Both the position numbers and the translations under genes were made by a program. The notes under the pieces were generated by a model. That model had not been told where the DNA came from. It worked only from the letters and a program-made list of their open reading frames with translations, and made no database searches. Below, piece by piece: positions 16,493-29,225 of a stretch of DNA of 49,434 bases. Origin of the DNA: Stenotrophomonas beteli (GTDB lineage: Bacteria; Pseudomonadota; Gammaproteobacteria; Xanthomonadales; Xanthomonadaceae); NCBI RefSeq assembly GCF_001431665.1, contig NZ_LLXV01000022.1, positions 1 to 49,434 on the forward strand, read 5' to 3'. The stretch's first letter is position 1, and each line of letters opens with the position of its first letter.

Positions 16493-17305
16493 TTACCCCT
16501 CCGCCAGCGCCTCCAGGGCCATCCGGGCGACTGCCTCGTCGATATCGGCGGGGTCGCCATCATCCCGGAACCAGACCGCTGACAGTCCGGCGCTGGCCGC
16601 GATCCAGCGCAGCAGGCGACGGGGCTCGATGCCGGCCAGCGCACTGACCTGTTGCAGCCGTGCGGCAAACCGTTCAGGCCGCGTGGCGACGTGGATGCCC
16701 GGGCCGCACAGGTCCGGGTTGCTGAACATCGTCGTGTAATCGAACGCACGGTCGCCCAGCAGGCGCTTGGGGTCGATCGCCAGCCAGCCGCGCGCGCCGA
16801 AATCCAGCACGTTGTCGTGGTGCAGATCGCCGTGCAGTGGCCGGATCTCCTGCTCGTCCTGCAGCAGCGTCAGCGCCAGCGATCTGCACTGTTCCAGCAG
16901 TGGCGGCAACGCGGCCCTTGGCTGCAGCAGGTCGGCGAACCATGTACGCAGGCGCACCAGGTCACTGGGCGCGGTGCTCCGTGGCCGGTGCAGCCGCTGC
17001 AGGACCTGGCACAGCAGGGTGGTGCAGGTGTCGTCTTCGCCATTGATCGAGCGCTGCCGCAGCGAGTCGCCGGCGGCGCGCTCGATCAGGATGGCCGGCC
17101 CCTCATGGGCCAGCAGGCGGGCGGCGCCGTCACCGTCCCACCAGCGCAGCAGCCGATGGGCGTTCTGCTCTTCGGCTTCGTCGCTGACCTTGAGCATCGC
17201 CGGTTCGCCGGCGGCGGTCAGTACCGGCCAGAGCCGGGCGTGGGGCGTTTCGATGGCCGCCCCATCACGCCGCAATCGCCAGTGGCTCAGGTAGGGTTCG
17301 CTCAT
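16493..17305 (-). CDS. APH(6)-like aminoglycoside/hydroxyurea kinase
   Basis: A 270-residue kinase of the APH(6)/hydroxyurea phosphotransferase family. The catalytic motif is LHGDLHHDNVL (H158, D160, N165) and the metal-binding motif AIDPKRLLGD (D178), followed by DYTTMFSNPD. The N-terminal lobe has MLKV for the ATP-binding lysine. Relatives inactivate streptomycin by 6-phosphorylation or act on hydroxyurea, but many chromosomal members have unknown substrates, so resistance is not shown. The ATG at 17303-17305 is chosen; the frame extends to 17344. It lies convergent to clpS and divergent from clpA, splitting that usual pair. Confidence 0.85.
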   Translation of the reverse strand: MSEPYLSHWRLRRDGAAIETPHARLWPVLTAAGEPAMLKVSDEAEEQNAHRLLRWWDGDGAARLLAHEGPAILIERAAGDSLRQRSINGEDDTCTTLLCQVLQRLHRPRSTAPSDLVRLRTWFADLLQPRAALPPLLEQCRSLALTLLQDEQEIRPLHGDLHHDNVLDFGARGWLAIDPKRLLGDRAFDYTTMFSNPDLCGPGIHVATRPERFAARLQQVSALAGIEPRRLLRWIAASAGLSAVWFRDDGDPADIDEAVARMALEALAEG

Positions 17306-17443
17306 GCCGGGTGGGCTGTCCTGGGGTGAATGAAGATCAAGCAATCTGTACTGCTAACGCCATCTGAACGCTGCAATCCGCTAGGGTGATGGAAATCGCG
17401 TAGTCAGGCCGCATATTGTCCCCATCTGCCGCCGGAGTAATCC

Positions 17444-19729
<2,286 letters not shown>

Positions 19730-19767
19730 GCTGACGCCTTAGGCTTGGCGTTGAAAGACCTGACATG

Positions 19768-19798
19768 ACAAGGGCGGCTTCGGCTGCCCTTGTTGTTT
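19768..19798 (+). terminator. Intrinsic terminator of clpA
   Basis: ACAAGGGC, ten bases, GCCCTTGT, then TGTTT: an 8 bp stem with a T-rich tail 38 bases after the clpA stop. The rest of 19730-19881 shows no gene. Confidence 0.75.
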
Positions 19799-19881
19799 CC
19801 AGTGGGCCTGTCGTCCGCGGCCTTGCTGGAGCGGAATGGGGGTGCCAATGCTGTTCACCGGCACGATGGCCTTTGGCGGCA

Positions 19882-20154
19882 TCAGGCCGCGATCGAACGG
19901 AACCCCTGCTGGCGGCCCTGGTCGCCGCCAGCCTCGATGACGAATGCGACCGCCTCGTGCGGAATGTGCAGTCGTTGCTTGAGCGTGTTGCCCATGTGCG
20001 GGATCTCGCGCTGCACAGCCAGGTACAGGGGGTGGGAGGCGTCCATGCTGGTACAGACCAGGCAGGGCTGGCCGAACCAGGTGCCGTCCGGTCCCTTGCT
20101 GGCATAACAGCGGCTGGTGACAGACTGCGGGTCCAGGACGATCAGGTAGGTCAT
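19882..20154 (-). CDS. Small protein of unknown function
   Basis: A 90-residue protein (MTYLIVLDPQSVTSRCYASK at the start, three cysteines overall, IPHEAVAFVIEAGGD near the C-terminus). The periodic hydrophobic pattern and codon use suggest a real gene. No ribosome site is obvious. It faces clpA and lies in the same direction as infA in a region where Pseudomonas has clpA and infA adjacent. Family not recognised. Confidence 0.55.
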   Translation of the reverse strand: MTYLIVLDPQSVTSRCYASKGPDGTWFGQPCLVCTSMDASHPLYLAVQREIPHMGNTLKQRLHIPHEAVAFVIEAGGDQGRQQGFRSIAA

Positions 20155-20273
20155 GCGCGCAACGCCCTCTGTGAAGAACGCGTTGAGTCTAGAGTCCTGG
20201 CGCGATGCTGGACTTCAGACAAAGACGAAAATCGAACCGTTTCGAAGCCGGGCACGTTCTTCCGCGCACGACA

Positions 20274-20299
20274 AAGGGCCAGCAGCAAGGCCGGCCCTG
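20274..20299 (-). terminator. Possible terminator of infA
   Basis: On the minus strand AGGGCCGGCC, a short loop and GGCCCTTTGT. The stem is about 6 bp with a short T-run, about 27 bases after the infA stop. Confidence 0.45.
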
Positions 20300-20325
20300 T
20301 CAGAGTGGCGCAATGCGCCGACCGC

Positions 20326-20544
20326 TTACTTCATGCGGTAGGTGATACGACCCTTGGTCAGGTCGTACGGGGTCATTTCAACCTTGACCCGGTCACCGGT
20401 GAGGATGCGGATGTAGTTCTTGCGCATGCGGCCGGAGATGTGGGCGATGATTTCGTGCCCATTTTCCAGGCGAACGCGGAAAGTGGTGTTCGGCAGCGTC
20501 TCGCTGACGGTGCCCTCGAACTCGATGGAATCGTCTTTCGACAT
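20326..20544 (-). CDS. infA: Translation initiation factor IF-1
   Basis: A 72-residue OB-fold protein that binds the ribosomal A site with IF-2 and IF-3. The sequence is canonical: [17 protein letters not shown], then [37 protein letters not shown], and the terminal KGRITYR. Length equals that of the E. coli protein. It sits between aat and clpA, as in Pseudomonas. Confidence 0.98.
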   Translation of the reverse strand: MSKDDSIEFEGTVSETLPNTTFRVRLENGHEIIAHISGRMRKNYIRILTGDRVKVEMTPYDLTKGRITYRMK

Positions 20545-20630
20545 GTAGTCCTGTGCGGTTCAGAAAACGGCCACGCTGGGCCTAAGGCGCGGTATTTTAC
20601 GCGTGATGCGGCCAGCTTGCAAAGTTTGCG

Positions 20631-21371
20631 TTAACCCTCGGCCAAACGCTTCGCCGGCAGGCGTCCGACGGCCCGGGTCCAGGGCCCTTCACGGCCCTCG
20701 CGGCGCACCGCCCGGCGCAGGTGGTCCAGGAACTCGGCGCGCGGCAGGTGCTCGGCCCCCATCCGCAGCAGGTGCGGATTCTCCACCTGTGCATCGATCA
20801 GTTCCCAGCCCCAGTCATGCAGGGTGGATGCCAATGCGGCCAGGGCGATCTTGGAGCCGCCACTGGCGCCACTGAACATGCTTTCGCCGAAGAACATCGC
20901 GCCGATCGCCACGCCGTAGATGCCGCCGACCAACGTCTGCCGGTCCCAGACTTCAAAGGAGTGGGCGAAGCCCAGGTCGTGCAGCTGGCTATAGGCGTCG
21001 ACCATGGCCGGGCTGATCCAGGTGCCGTCCTGGCCGGGGCGAGGGGCGGCGGCACAGGCGCGCATCACCTCGCGGAAGGCCACATCGGCAGTGACCTCCC
21101 ATTGGCTGGCGCGCAGCTGGCGACGGAACCGGCTGGACAGGTGCACGCCCTCGGTGCGGAACACCATGCGCGGATCGGGCGACCACCACAGGATCGGCTC
21201 ACCCTCGCTGAACCACGGGAAGATGCCGCCGGCATAGGCGTTGAGCAGGCGCAACGGGTGCAGGTCGCCACCGACGGCGAGCAACCCATCAGGTTGGCGC
21301 AGCGCGGTCTCGGCCGGAGGAAAGGGCGCGTCCGGCGCATCGGCCAGGCGCCAGGGCAGCGGGCGGGTCAT
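20631..21371 (-). CDS. aat: Leucyl/phenylalanyl-tRNA-protein transferase Aat
   Basis: The 246-residue enzyme attaches Leu or Phe to N-terminal Arg or Lys of proteins, making the N-degrons read by ClpS. Signature segments are DGLLAVGGDL, YAGGIFPWFSEGEPILWWSP then DPRMV, TWISPAMVDAY, GGIYGVAIGAMFFGESMFS and the C-terminal LIDAQVENPHL. The ATG at 21369-21371 is chosen; the longer frame to 21422 has no family support. Together with clpS and clpA it forms an N-degron gene group. The arginyltransferase-like gene ate, often between aat and infA in relatives, is absent here. Confidence 0.96.
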   Translation of the reverse strand: MTRPLPWRLADAPDAPFPPAETALRQPDGLLAVGGDLHPLRLLNAYAGGIFPWFSEGEPILWWSPDPRMVFRTEGVHLSSRFRRQLRASQWEVTADVAFREVMRACAAAPRPGQDGTWISPAMVDAYSQLHDLGFAHSFEVWDRQTLVGGIYGVAIGAMFFGESMFSGASGGSKIALAALASTLHDWGWELIDAQVENPHLLRMGAEHLPRAEFLDHLRRAVRREGREGPWTRAVGRLPAKRLAEG

Positions 21372-21434
21372 GCCCGCAGTGTAACGGGGGTCGATGCCAA
21401 CCCTGGTTGGCATGTCGGTCAAGCGAGCCGGACG

Positions 21435-22556
21435 CTACTCCGCGCGGAATGGGCTATGCCCCAGCAGCGCCTGCTGGTAACGACGCACCTCGCGCCGTTC
21501 CTGCTGGCACCAGTCCTGAAGGGCTTCTGCGAACTCCGCATCGGCCACCCGGTGCCGGCTGCGCACCCGCGTCGGCAGGAAACCCCGCGCCAGCTTGTGT
21601 TCGCCCTGTGCGCCGGGCTCGAAGCGCGTCAGCCCTTCGCGAAGGCAGTACTCGATGCCCTGGTAATAGCAGGCCTCGAAATGCAGGCCGGGCAGGGTGG
21701 CGCCGCCCCAGTAGCGCCCGTACAGCGTGTCGCCACCGCGCAGGCACAGCGCGCCGGCAATCGGCTCGCCGTCCTGTTCGGCCAGGAACAGCACCAGCCC
21801 GCGGCCCAATGAAATGGCCAGGTGGCGCAGGAAGGCGTCGGTGAGCGCCGGGGCGTTGCCGTACTCGAGGAACGTCTGCAGATAGAAGCGATACATCGCC
21901 TGCAGGTCGGCACGACTGGCTTCATCGCCGTGCACCACGCGGAAGGTGATGCCCTGGCGGGTGACCTTGGCCCGTTCCTGGCGGATGTTCTTGCGATGCT
22001 TGTGGTTCATCGCACCGAGGAACTGATCGAATGTCGCCCAGTCACCCGGGTTCTGCCACTGGAACTGCACGTCTTCGCGCAGCAGCCAGTCATCGCCGAA
22101 CAGCGCTTCGTCCGCTGCGGTGTGGAAGTTGATATGGGCCGAGGACACGTCCAGTGCAGGCAGCGCCTCGCGCAATGCCGACAGCAAGGTGGCGCGATCT
22201 GAATCGTGACGTGCCAGCAACCTCGGGCCGGTGACCGGCGAGTACGGCACCGCGCCCAGCCATTTCGGGTAGTAGTCGCGGCCATGACGGGCATACGCGT
22301 TGGCCCAGGCATGGTCGAACACGAATTCGCCGTGCGAATTGGTCTTCAGGTAGCCCGGAATGGCGCCGACCAGGGTGTCGCCTTCCCAAAGCGTGAAGTG
22401 CCGGGGCTGCCAGCCCCAGTCCTCGCGCAGGCAGCCGTGCTGTTCAAGGCCTGAGAGGAAGGCGTGGCTGACGAAGGGGTTCTGCCCGTCGTGCAGGGCA
22501 TCCCAGTCAGTGGCGGCAATGGACTGCAGGGCGTCGAGGAAGCGGGGGGAGGGCAT
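21435..22556 (-). CDS. FemAB-like/GNAT acyltransferase
   Basis: A 373-residue protein of the FemAB-related family that carries a GNAT fold in its second half. Typical segments are NPFVSHAFLSGLEQHGC, GAIPGYLKTNSHGEFVFDHA, MNHKHRKNIRQERAKV, and RYWGGATLPGLHFEACYYQG followed by IEYC. The C-terminus has FEPGAQGEHKLARGFLP. Such proteins are widespread in Pseudomonadota but the substrate is not established. It lies between aat and trxB, all on the minus strand. Confidence 0.85.
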   Translation of the reverse strand: MPSPRFLDALQSIAATDWDALHDGQNPFVSHAFLSGLEQHGCLREDWGWQPRHFTLWEGDTLVGAIPGYLKTNSHGEFVFDHAWANAYARHGRDYYPKWLGAVPYSPVTGPRLLARHDSDRATLLSALREALPALDVSSAHINFHTAADEALFGDDWLLREDVQFQWQNPGDWATFDQFLGAMNHKHRKNIRQERAKVTRQGITFRVVHGDEASRADLQAMYRFYLQTFLEYGNAPALTDAFLRHLAISLGRGLVLFLAEQDGEPIAGALCLRGGDTLYGRYWGGATLPGLHFEACYYQGIEYCLREGLTRFEPGAQGEHKLARGFLPTRVRSRHRVADAEFAEALQDWCQQERREVRRYQQALLGHSPFRAE

Positions 22557-22583
22557 GGGGAGAGGATAGGGCAGATGAAACAG

Positions 22584-22612
22584 AAAGGCCGACGCATTGG
22601 CGTCGGCCTTTT
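22584..22612 (-). terminator. Intrinsic terminator of trxB (can act on both strands)
   Basis: AAAGGCCGACG, six bases, CGTCGGCCTTTT: an 11 bp stem with A and T runs on both sides. It lies 45 bases after the trxB stop and before the next gene in the same direction. Confidence 0.85.
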
Positions 22613-22616
22613 GCCT

Positions 22617-22640
22617 GGGTCGAGCATGGCTCGACGCTAC
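22617..22640. repeat. Single SMAG palindrome
   Basis: GGTCGAGCATGGCTCGAC followed by GCTAC, i.e. one SMAG unit with its GTAG on the minus strand, between the trxB stop and its terminator. Confidence 0.8.
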
Positions 22641-22657
22641 AGGAACGGGTTCGCCTC

Positions 22658-23722
<1,065 letters not shown>

Positions 23723-23862
23723 TCAAGCCGATGAACAGAACGCCGTCATCCAGCGGTGGTTCGGGCGCCCCACAGACACCGCAAGGCGTCGCATAACTGA
23801 AAACTGACGCCGTCTCATTTATTATCAATCACTAACAGCGCATTCCAAAGGTATGGTCTAAG

Positions 23863-26223
23863 GTGGCGAAGCAGGTCCCCGAACGCTCCAAGTCCGACGA
23901 CAGCAAGGCCTCACGTCGCACGGCCGCGGCGGCGACGACCGACAATCCACGCCGCCAGCGGCTCTGGCGCGATCTCGGCCTGATCGCCATCGCGCCAGCC
24001 CTGTTGTACCTGGCGGCCAGTCTGTTCACTTACTCCGCCACCGACCCGGGCTGGTCGCATACCGGCAGCGTGGTCGCGCCGGTGCACAACATGGGGGGGC
24101 GTGCAGGGGCCTGGATCGCCGACGTGCTGCTGCAGCTGTTCGGCTACGTCGCCTTCCTGCTGCCGGTGGTGCTGGGCGCGCTGGCGTGGATCGCCATGTT
24201 CGGCCTCAAGCGCGAGAGCAAGGGCGAGAACGACCTGGACCCGGCGCTGCGGCTGGTCGGCCTGGTCGGCTTCCTGATCGCTGGCACTGGCTTCCTGCAC
24301 GTGCGCCTGTTCAGCGGTGATGTCTCCAGTGCCGGCGGCATCCTCGGCAAGCTGGTCGGCAATTCGCTCACCGTGGGCTTTGGCGCACTGGGCGCGAACC
24401 TGTTCGTGCTGGTGCTGCTGCTGGCCTCGATCACGCTGGCAACCGGGCTGTCCTGGTTCAGCGTGATGGAGAAGATCGGCCGCGGCGTGATGTCGCTGGC
24501 GCCGTTGCTGGAGCGCAAGAAGGAAGAAGTCACCGAGTGGAAGCAGACCCGGGTGATGCGCGAGGAGCGCCAGGAAGTGCGCAAGGCCGATGCCGAAGTG
24601 CGCGCCAAGCGCGAGCCGGTGAAGATCGAGCCGCGCCCGGAACCGGTGATCGAGAAGAGCGACCGCGCCAAGCGTGACAACCAGATCCCGATGTTCCGCG
24701 GCGTCAACGGTGACGGTTCGGACCTGCCGCCGCTGGCGTTGCTGGATGATCCCAAGCCGCAGCCCAAGGGCTACGACGAGGAGACGCTGGAGACCCTGTC
24801 GCGGCAGATCGAGTTCAAGCTGAAGGACTTCCGCATCGATGCGCAGGTGGTCGGCGCCAATCCCGGCCCGGTCATCACCCGCTTCGAGATCGAGCCGGCG
24901 CCGGGTATCAAGGTCAGCCAGATCAGTTCGCTGGACAAGGACATCGCGCGTGGCCTGTCGGTGAAGTCAGTGCGCGTGGTCGACGTCATTCCGGGCAAGT
25001 CGGTGATCGGCCTGGAAATCCCCAACGTTACGCGCGAGATGATCTTCCTGTCCGAGCTGTTGCGCTCGAAGGAATACGACAAGTCGGCCAGCGTGCTGAC
25101 CCTGGCGCTGGGCAAGGACATCGCCGGCCGCCCGACCGTGGCCGACCTGGCGCGCATGCCGCACCTGCTGGTGGCCGGTACCACCGGTTCGGGCAAGTCG
25201 GTGGCGGTCAATGCGATGGTGCTGAGCCTGTTGTTCAAGGCCTCGCCGAAAGACCTGCGGATGCTGATGATCGACCCGAAGATGCTCGAACTGAGTGTCT
25301 ACCAGGGCATCCCGCACCTGCTGGCGCCGGTGGTCACCGACATGAAGGAGGCCGCCAACGGCCTGCGCTGGTGCGTGGCCGAGATGGAGCGCCGCTACAA
25401 GCTGATGAGCGCAGTGGGCGTGCGCAACCTGGCCGGCTTCAACAAGAAGGTGAAGGAAGCCCAGGACGCCGGCCAGCCGCTGATGGACCCGCTGTTCAAG
25501 CCGAACCCGGAACTGGGCGAGGCGCCGCGCCCGCTGGAGACGCTGCCGTTCATCGTCATCTTCATCGACGAATTCGCCGACATGATGATGATCGTCGGCA
25601 AGAAGGTGGAAGAGCTGATCGCGCGCCTGGCACAGAAGGCGCGTGCGGCCGGCATCCACCTGATCCTGGCCACGCAGCGCCCGTCGGTGGATGTGATCAC
25701 CGGCCTGATCAAGGCCAACATCCCCACCCGCATCGCCTTCCAGGTCAGCTCGAAGATCGACTCGCGCACCATCCTCGACCAGTCCGGCGCGGAAACCCTG
25801 CTCGGCCACGGCGACATGCTGTACCTGCCGCCGGGTACCGCGCTGCCCGAGCGCGTGCATGGCGCCTTCGTGTCCGATGACGAAGTGCACCGCGTGGTCG
25901 AACACCTCAAGGCGATGGGGCCGGCGGACTACGTTGACGGCGTGCTGGACGAGGTGCAGACGATGGGCGACGGCGTCGTGGTTGGCGCCACCGGCCTGCC
26001 CGAGAACAGCTCGGCCGGCGATGAGTCCGACCCGTTGTATGACGAGGCGCTGCGGGTGGTCACCGAGACCCGTCGCGCGTCGATTTCCGGCGTGCAGCGC
26101 CGGCTGAAGATCGGCTACAACCGTGCAGCACGACTGATCGAGGCCATGGAAGCGGCCGGTGTGGTCAGTGCGCCCGAACACAACGGCGACCGCACGGTGC
26201 TGGCACCACCGCCGCCGAAGTAA
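23863..26223 (+). CDS. ftsK: DNA translocase FtsK
   Basis: The 786-residue septal DNA pump segregates the terminus and activates XerCD at dif. A basic start leads into about four membrane helices (about 35-200), then a short linker. The motor has Walker A GTTGSGKS at 439-446 and Walker [16 protein letters not shown] winged-helix gamma domain follows at about 725-780 ([20 protein letters not shown]). The linker is far shorter than in E. coli FtsK (1329 residues), as in Pseudomonas and Xanthomonas. The start is GTG with AAAGG upstream. A dif site lies in this same window at 46777. Confidence 0.96.
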   Translation: MAKQVPERSKSDDSKASRRTAAAATTDNPRRQRLWRDLGLIAIAPALLYLAASLFTYSATDPGWSHTGSVVAPVHNMGGRAGAWIADVLLQLFGYVAFLLPVVLGALAWIAMFGLKRESKGENDLDPALRLVGLVGFLIAGTGFLHVRLFSGDVSSAGGILGKLVGNSLTVGFGALGANLFVLVLLLASITLATGLSWFSVMEKIGRGVMSLAPLLERKKEEVTEWKQTRVMREERQEVRKADAEVRAKREPVKIEPRPEPVIEKSDRAKRDNQIPMFRGVNGDGSDLPPLALLDDPKPQPKGYDEETLETLSRQIEFKLKDFRIDAQVVGANPGPVITRFEIEPAPGIKVSQISSLDKDIARGLSVKSVRVVDVIPGKSVIGLEIPNVTREMIFLSELLRSKEYDKSASVLTLALGKDIAGRPTVADLARMPHLLVAGTTGSGKSVAVNAMVLSLLFKASPKDLRMLMIDPKMLELSVYQGIPHLLAPVVTDMKEAANGLRWCVAEMERRYKLMSAVGVRNLAGFNKKVKEAQDAGQPLMDPLFKPNPELGEAPRPLETLPFIVIFIDEFADMMMIVGKKVEELIARLAQKARAAGIHLILATQRPSVDVITGLIKANIPTRIAFQVSSKIDSRTILDQSGAETLLGHGDMLYLPPGTALPERVHGAFVSDDEVHRVVEHLKAMGPADYVDGVLDEVQTMGDGVVVGATGLPENSSAGDESDPLYDEALRVVTETRRASISGVQRRLKIGYNRAARLIEAMEAAGVVSAPEHNGDRTVLAPPPPK

Positions 26224-26261
26224 GGCCCGGCGCATTCCCACGACGTCCAAGGAACCGACGC

Positions 26262-28205
26262 ATGCTTCACCCCGTACCAAGCGCGCTGGCACTGGCGCTG
26301 GCAGCCTTCCTGGCTGCCGGCCCGGCACTGGCAGACACCGCCACCTCCGCGCCCGCCACGGCGCCGCCTTCCACCAGCGGCGATACCGAAGCCAGCAATA
26401 ATTTCAGCATTGTCCGTTACCGCGCCGACTACCAGGTGCGGCCGGATGCCGGCAATGTGCAGACCGAAACCTACGAAGTGCTGCTCAAGACCAAGGCCTC
26501 GGTCGAGCAGTTCAGCCAGGTTCGGCTGAGCTACAGCGAGAAGATGGAAACCCTGGAGGTGCTTGGCGCCTACACCATCACCGCCGACGGCCAGCGCCGC
26601 GACGTGCCGGCCGACCGCATCTACACTCAGGAAAGCTATTCCAGCGCCTCGGCGGCGATGTATGCCGACCGCAAGGTGCGGGTGATCGTGTTCCCGAACC
26701 TGGCCCCGGGCACGCGCCTGTACTACCAGGTGCGCCGTACCCAGGTCACACCGTACTTCCCGGGCTACTTCGGCCTGTGGGAGACGTTCAATGTGTTCAC
26801 CGAGTATGAGGATGCCGAAGTCACCCTGAGTGCGCCGGCCAGCCTGCCGATGTTCATCGACAGCCGCGGCGTGCAGGGCAGCGACCGGCCCACGGTGAAG
26901 AACGGCCAGGCGCAGTGGCGCTGGCGCTACCAGCGTCGCGAGGCGATGCCTGCGCAGAACTGGTCGGCGGCGGGCTGGGAGTTCGGTCCGAACATCATGG
27001 CCAGCACCTATCGTGACTGGTCGCAGATGGGCCGCGCCTACCAGCTCAAGGCCGGCCCAGCCGCGCAGGTCACCCCGGAACTGCAGGCACTGGCCGACCA
27101 GGTCACCGCCGGCATCAGCGACCGCCGCGAACAGGCTGATGCGCTGTACCGCTGGGTGGCGCAGAACATCCGCTACGTGGCGGTGTACCTGGGCAATGGT
27201 GGCCTGGAGCCGAACAGCGCGCAGAGCATCCTCGACAACCACTACGGCGACTGCAAGGACCATGTGACGATCCTGGAGGCGCTGCTGGCGGCCAAGGGCA
27301 TCGCCAGCTCGCCGGTGCTGATCGGTGCCGGCGGCGGCCCGACGCTGCCGAAGATTCCGGTGCTGGGCCGCTTCAACCACGCCATCACCTACATCCCGGA
27401 ATTCGATCTGTACCTGGATTCGACCACCGCGTGGGCGCGCTTCGGTCAGCTGCCAGAGGGTGACCTGGGTGCACCGGTGATGCGTACGCGCGACGCCACG
27501 CTGGCGCGTACCCCGGCCAACACGCCGGAGCGTAACGCGACCTCGATGGAAGTGCGTTTCACCTTCGACGCCAACGGCAACCTGCGTGGTGAGACCATTC
27601 CGAAGCTGGGCGAGAACGCCGAGATCGGCATGCGCGCCCAGTTCTCCCAGCTCAACGCGCAGAACCGTGCGCGCGCTGAAGAGCAGATCATGGCTGCGTC
27701 CGGTTTCGACGGGCGAGGGCAGCTGCAGATCCAGGGCGTGCCGGTCGACCTGACCCGGCCGTTCGGCTACCGCATGGCCTTCCAGGCTGAGGATTACGCT
27801 GACTTCAGCGTGGCTGGTGGCATGGCTGTGCCGGACCCGCCGGGTGGCGAGTCGGTGCGCGGCCTCTACGCCACCGCCTCGGCGCCGGCCAACGAAACGC
27901 CGTTCTACTGCAACGCCAGCCTGCGCGAAGAAACCTATCGCCTGCAGTTCCCGACCAATGCACCGATCATCGCGATCCCGGCCAGCCAGCGTTTCAGCAA
28001 TGCGGCGGGAGATTACCGGGTGGATTGGAGCCGGGAGGGCCAGGTAGTGACCGTGCACCATCGCCTGCAGCAGAACGCGGTGCGTGGCCCGGAAGCGTTG
28101 TGCCAGCCGCAGGATTACGCCGCATTCCGCGCGCTGTACCGCGAGGTGCGCCGCGGCTTCCGCGGCCAGGTGCTGTACGGCAAGCTGCCGGCATCTGGTG
28201 GCTGA
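26262..28205 (+). CDS. Secreted DUF3857/transglutaminase-like protein
   Basis: A 647-residue exported protein with a signal peptide (ALALALAAFLAAGPALA). A DUF3857-type beta-rich domain (about 45-250: TETYEVLLKTKASVEQFSQV) is followed by a transglutaminase core with Cys in HYGDCKDHVTILEALL, His in FNHAITYIPEFD and Asp in YLDSTT, so a papain-like triad is present. The rest is a C-terminal domain of unknown role. Such proteins may act as periplasmic peptidases or cross-linkers; no substrate is known. It follows ftsK by 38 bases and may be co-transcribed with it. Confidence 0.85.
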   Translation: MLHPVPSALALALAAFLAAGPALADTATSAPATAPPSTSGDTEASNNFSIVRYRADYQVRPDAGNVQTETYEVLLKTKASVEQFSQVRLSYSEKMETLEVLGAYTITADGQRRDVPADRIYTQESYSSASAAMYADRKVRVIVFPNLAPGTRLYYQVRRTQVTPYFPGYFGLWETFNVFTEYEDAEVTLSAPASLPMFIDSRGVQGSDRPTVKNGQAQWRWRYQRREAMPAQNWSAAGWEFGPNIMASTYRDWSQMGRAYQLKAGPAAQVTPELQALADQVTAGISDRREQADALYRWVAQNIRYVAVYLGNGGLEPNSAQSILDNHYGDCKDHVTILEALLAAKGIASSPVLIGAGGGPTLPKIPVLGRFNHAITYIPEFDLYLDSTTAWARFGQLPEGDLGAPVMRTRDATLARTPANTPERNATSMEVRFTFDANGNLRGETIPKLGENAEIGMRAQFSQLNAQNRARAEEQIMAASGFDGRGQLQIQGVPVDLTRPFGYRMAFQAEDYADFSVAGGMAVPDPPGGESVRGLYATASAPANETPFYCNASLREETYRLQFPTNAPIIAIPASQRFSNAAGDYRVDWSREGQVVTVHHRLQQNAVRGPEALCQPQDYAAFRALYREVRRGFRGQVLYGKLPASGG

Positions 28206-28316
28206 ATCGCCGATGGACGTTCGGGGCGGCATAATGTCGCCCTGATCGCCCATTCATGTTTCTACGGGCACACTGGCAACCACCTTTCCTGGCGTTTGCG
28301 CCTACAGGATTTCCGC

Positions 28317-28955
28317 ATGACTTTCCGCTTCCGCCGTTTCCTCGCCACCACCACCCTGGCCGTGGCCTGTGCCGCCGCCGGCAGTGCCTGGGCTGGCGCC
28401 CGCGATGACCTCAAGACGTTCACCAGCGGCCTGAAGGGCCTGGATGGCCAGTTCAGCCAGCAGGTGTTCGACAGCCGGGGCAAGGTCAAGGAATCGACCA
28501 GCGGCCGCGTGGCGCTGTCGGCGCCGCGCCTGTTCCGATGGGAATACGTGCGCCCGCACGAGCAGCTGATCGTGGCTGATGGCAGGAAGGTCTGGATGTA
28601 CGAGCCGGACCTGGAGCAGGCCACCGTGCGCGAGCAGGGCAAGGAAGAGCAGAACAGCCCGCTGACCGCGCTGATCAACCCGGCGCTGCTGGAGCAGCAG
28701 TACGACGTCAGCGAAGAGGCCGCGCAGCGCGATGGCCTGCAGTGGCTGTCGCTGTCGCCCAAGCGCGAGACCGAAGCCAGCTTCCAGTACGCCGCGCTGG
28801 GCTTCAACGCCCAGGGCCTGGCCAAGATGGAAATCACCGATGCGGTTGGCCAGCGTACCGTGATCACCTTCAGTGGCTGGAAGCGCAACCCCGGCTTCGC
28901 GGCTGGCACCTTCAGCTTTACGCCGCCGAAGGGCACCGACGTCATCGGTAATTGA
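28317..28955 (+). CDS. lolA: Outer-membrane lipoprotein carrier LolA
   Basis: The 212-residue periplasmic chaperone carries lipoproteins from LolCDE to LolB. The signal peptide ends at about residue 26 (ACAAAGSAWA). Family features are LDGQFSQQVFDSRGKVKEST, APRLFRWEYVRPHEQLIVAD and KVWMYEPDLEQATV. AGGA seven bases before the ATG at 28317 supports that start over the frame opening at 28296. The order ftsK-lolA-rarA is conserved in many gammaproteobacteria. Confidence 0.95.
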   Translation: MTFRFRRFLATTTLAVACAAAGSAWAGARDDLKTFTSGLKGLDGQFSQQVFDSRGKVKESTSGRVALSAPRLFRWEYVRPHEQLIVADGRKVWMYEPDLEQATVREQGKEEQNSPLTALINPALLEQQYDVSEEAAQRDGLQWLSLSPKRETEASFQYAALGFNAQGLAKMEITDAVGQRTVITFSGWKRNPGFAAGTFSFTPPKGTDVIGN

Positions 28956-28960
28956 TCGGG

Positions 28961-29190
28961 GCGCGGGGCATGGCTCGGCGCTACCTGCTCTGGTGGGTGT
29001 CAACCGGCACCGCCTAGGTGGGTGTCAACCTTGGTTGACACGCTTTTGATCTGCCGGCCAGCGGCCGGCACTACCGAACCGGTTGGCCCGGCGCTGACTG
29101 CTCTGCTGGGGTGCCAACCGGCACCGCCTTGGTAGGTGTCAACCTTGGTTGACACGCATTTGATCTACCGGCCAGCGGCCGGCACTACCG
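28961..29190. repeat. Composite palindrome array with a 92 bp direct duplication
   Basis: A decayed SMAG copy (about 28961-28984) is followed by two imperfect copies of a 92-93 bp unit at 28985-29076 and 29098-29190. Each unit carries two palindromes: GTGTCAACCTTGGTTGACAC and CCGGCCAGCGGCCGG. The array fills the lolA-rarA gap; no gene is supported there. Confidence 0.85.
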
Positions 29191-29213
29191 GAATCGTCGT
29201 CACCCTCTCGCGG

Positions 29214-29219
29214 TACAAT
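29214..29219 (+). promoter_or_regulatory. Possible -10 box of rarA
   Basis: TACAAT lies seven bases before the GTG start of rarA, so transcription would begin at or next to the start codon. The -35 region is weak. GGGAGG lies directly against the GTG, too close for ordinary use. Confidence 0.4.
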
Positions 29220-29225
29220 GGGAGG

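Noticed and set aside
16101..17300. Recent horizontal insertion of the APH(6)-like gene as a cassette
   Set aside because: No inverted repeats, target duplication or attachment site flank it and its composition matches the core, so it may be an old chromosomal gene.
29136..29225. Extended N-terminus for RarA
   Set aside because: These 30 codons are translated palindromic repeats; family members begin near the GTG at 29226.
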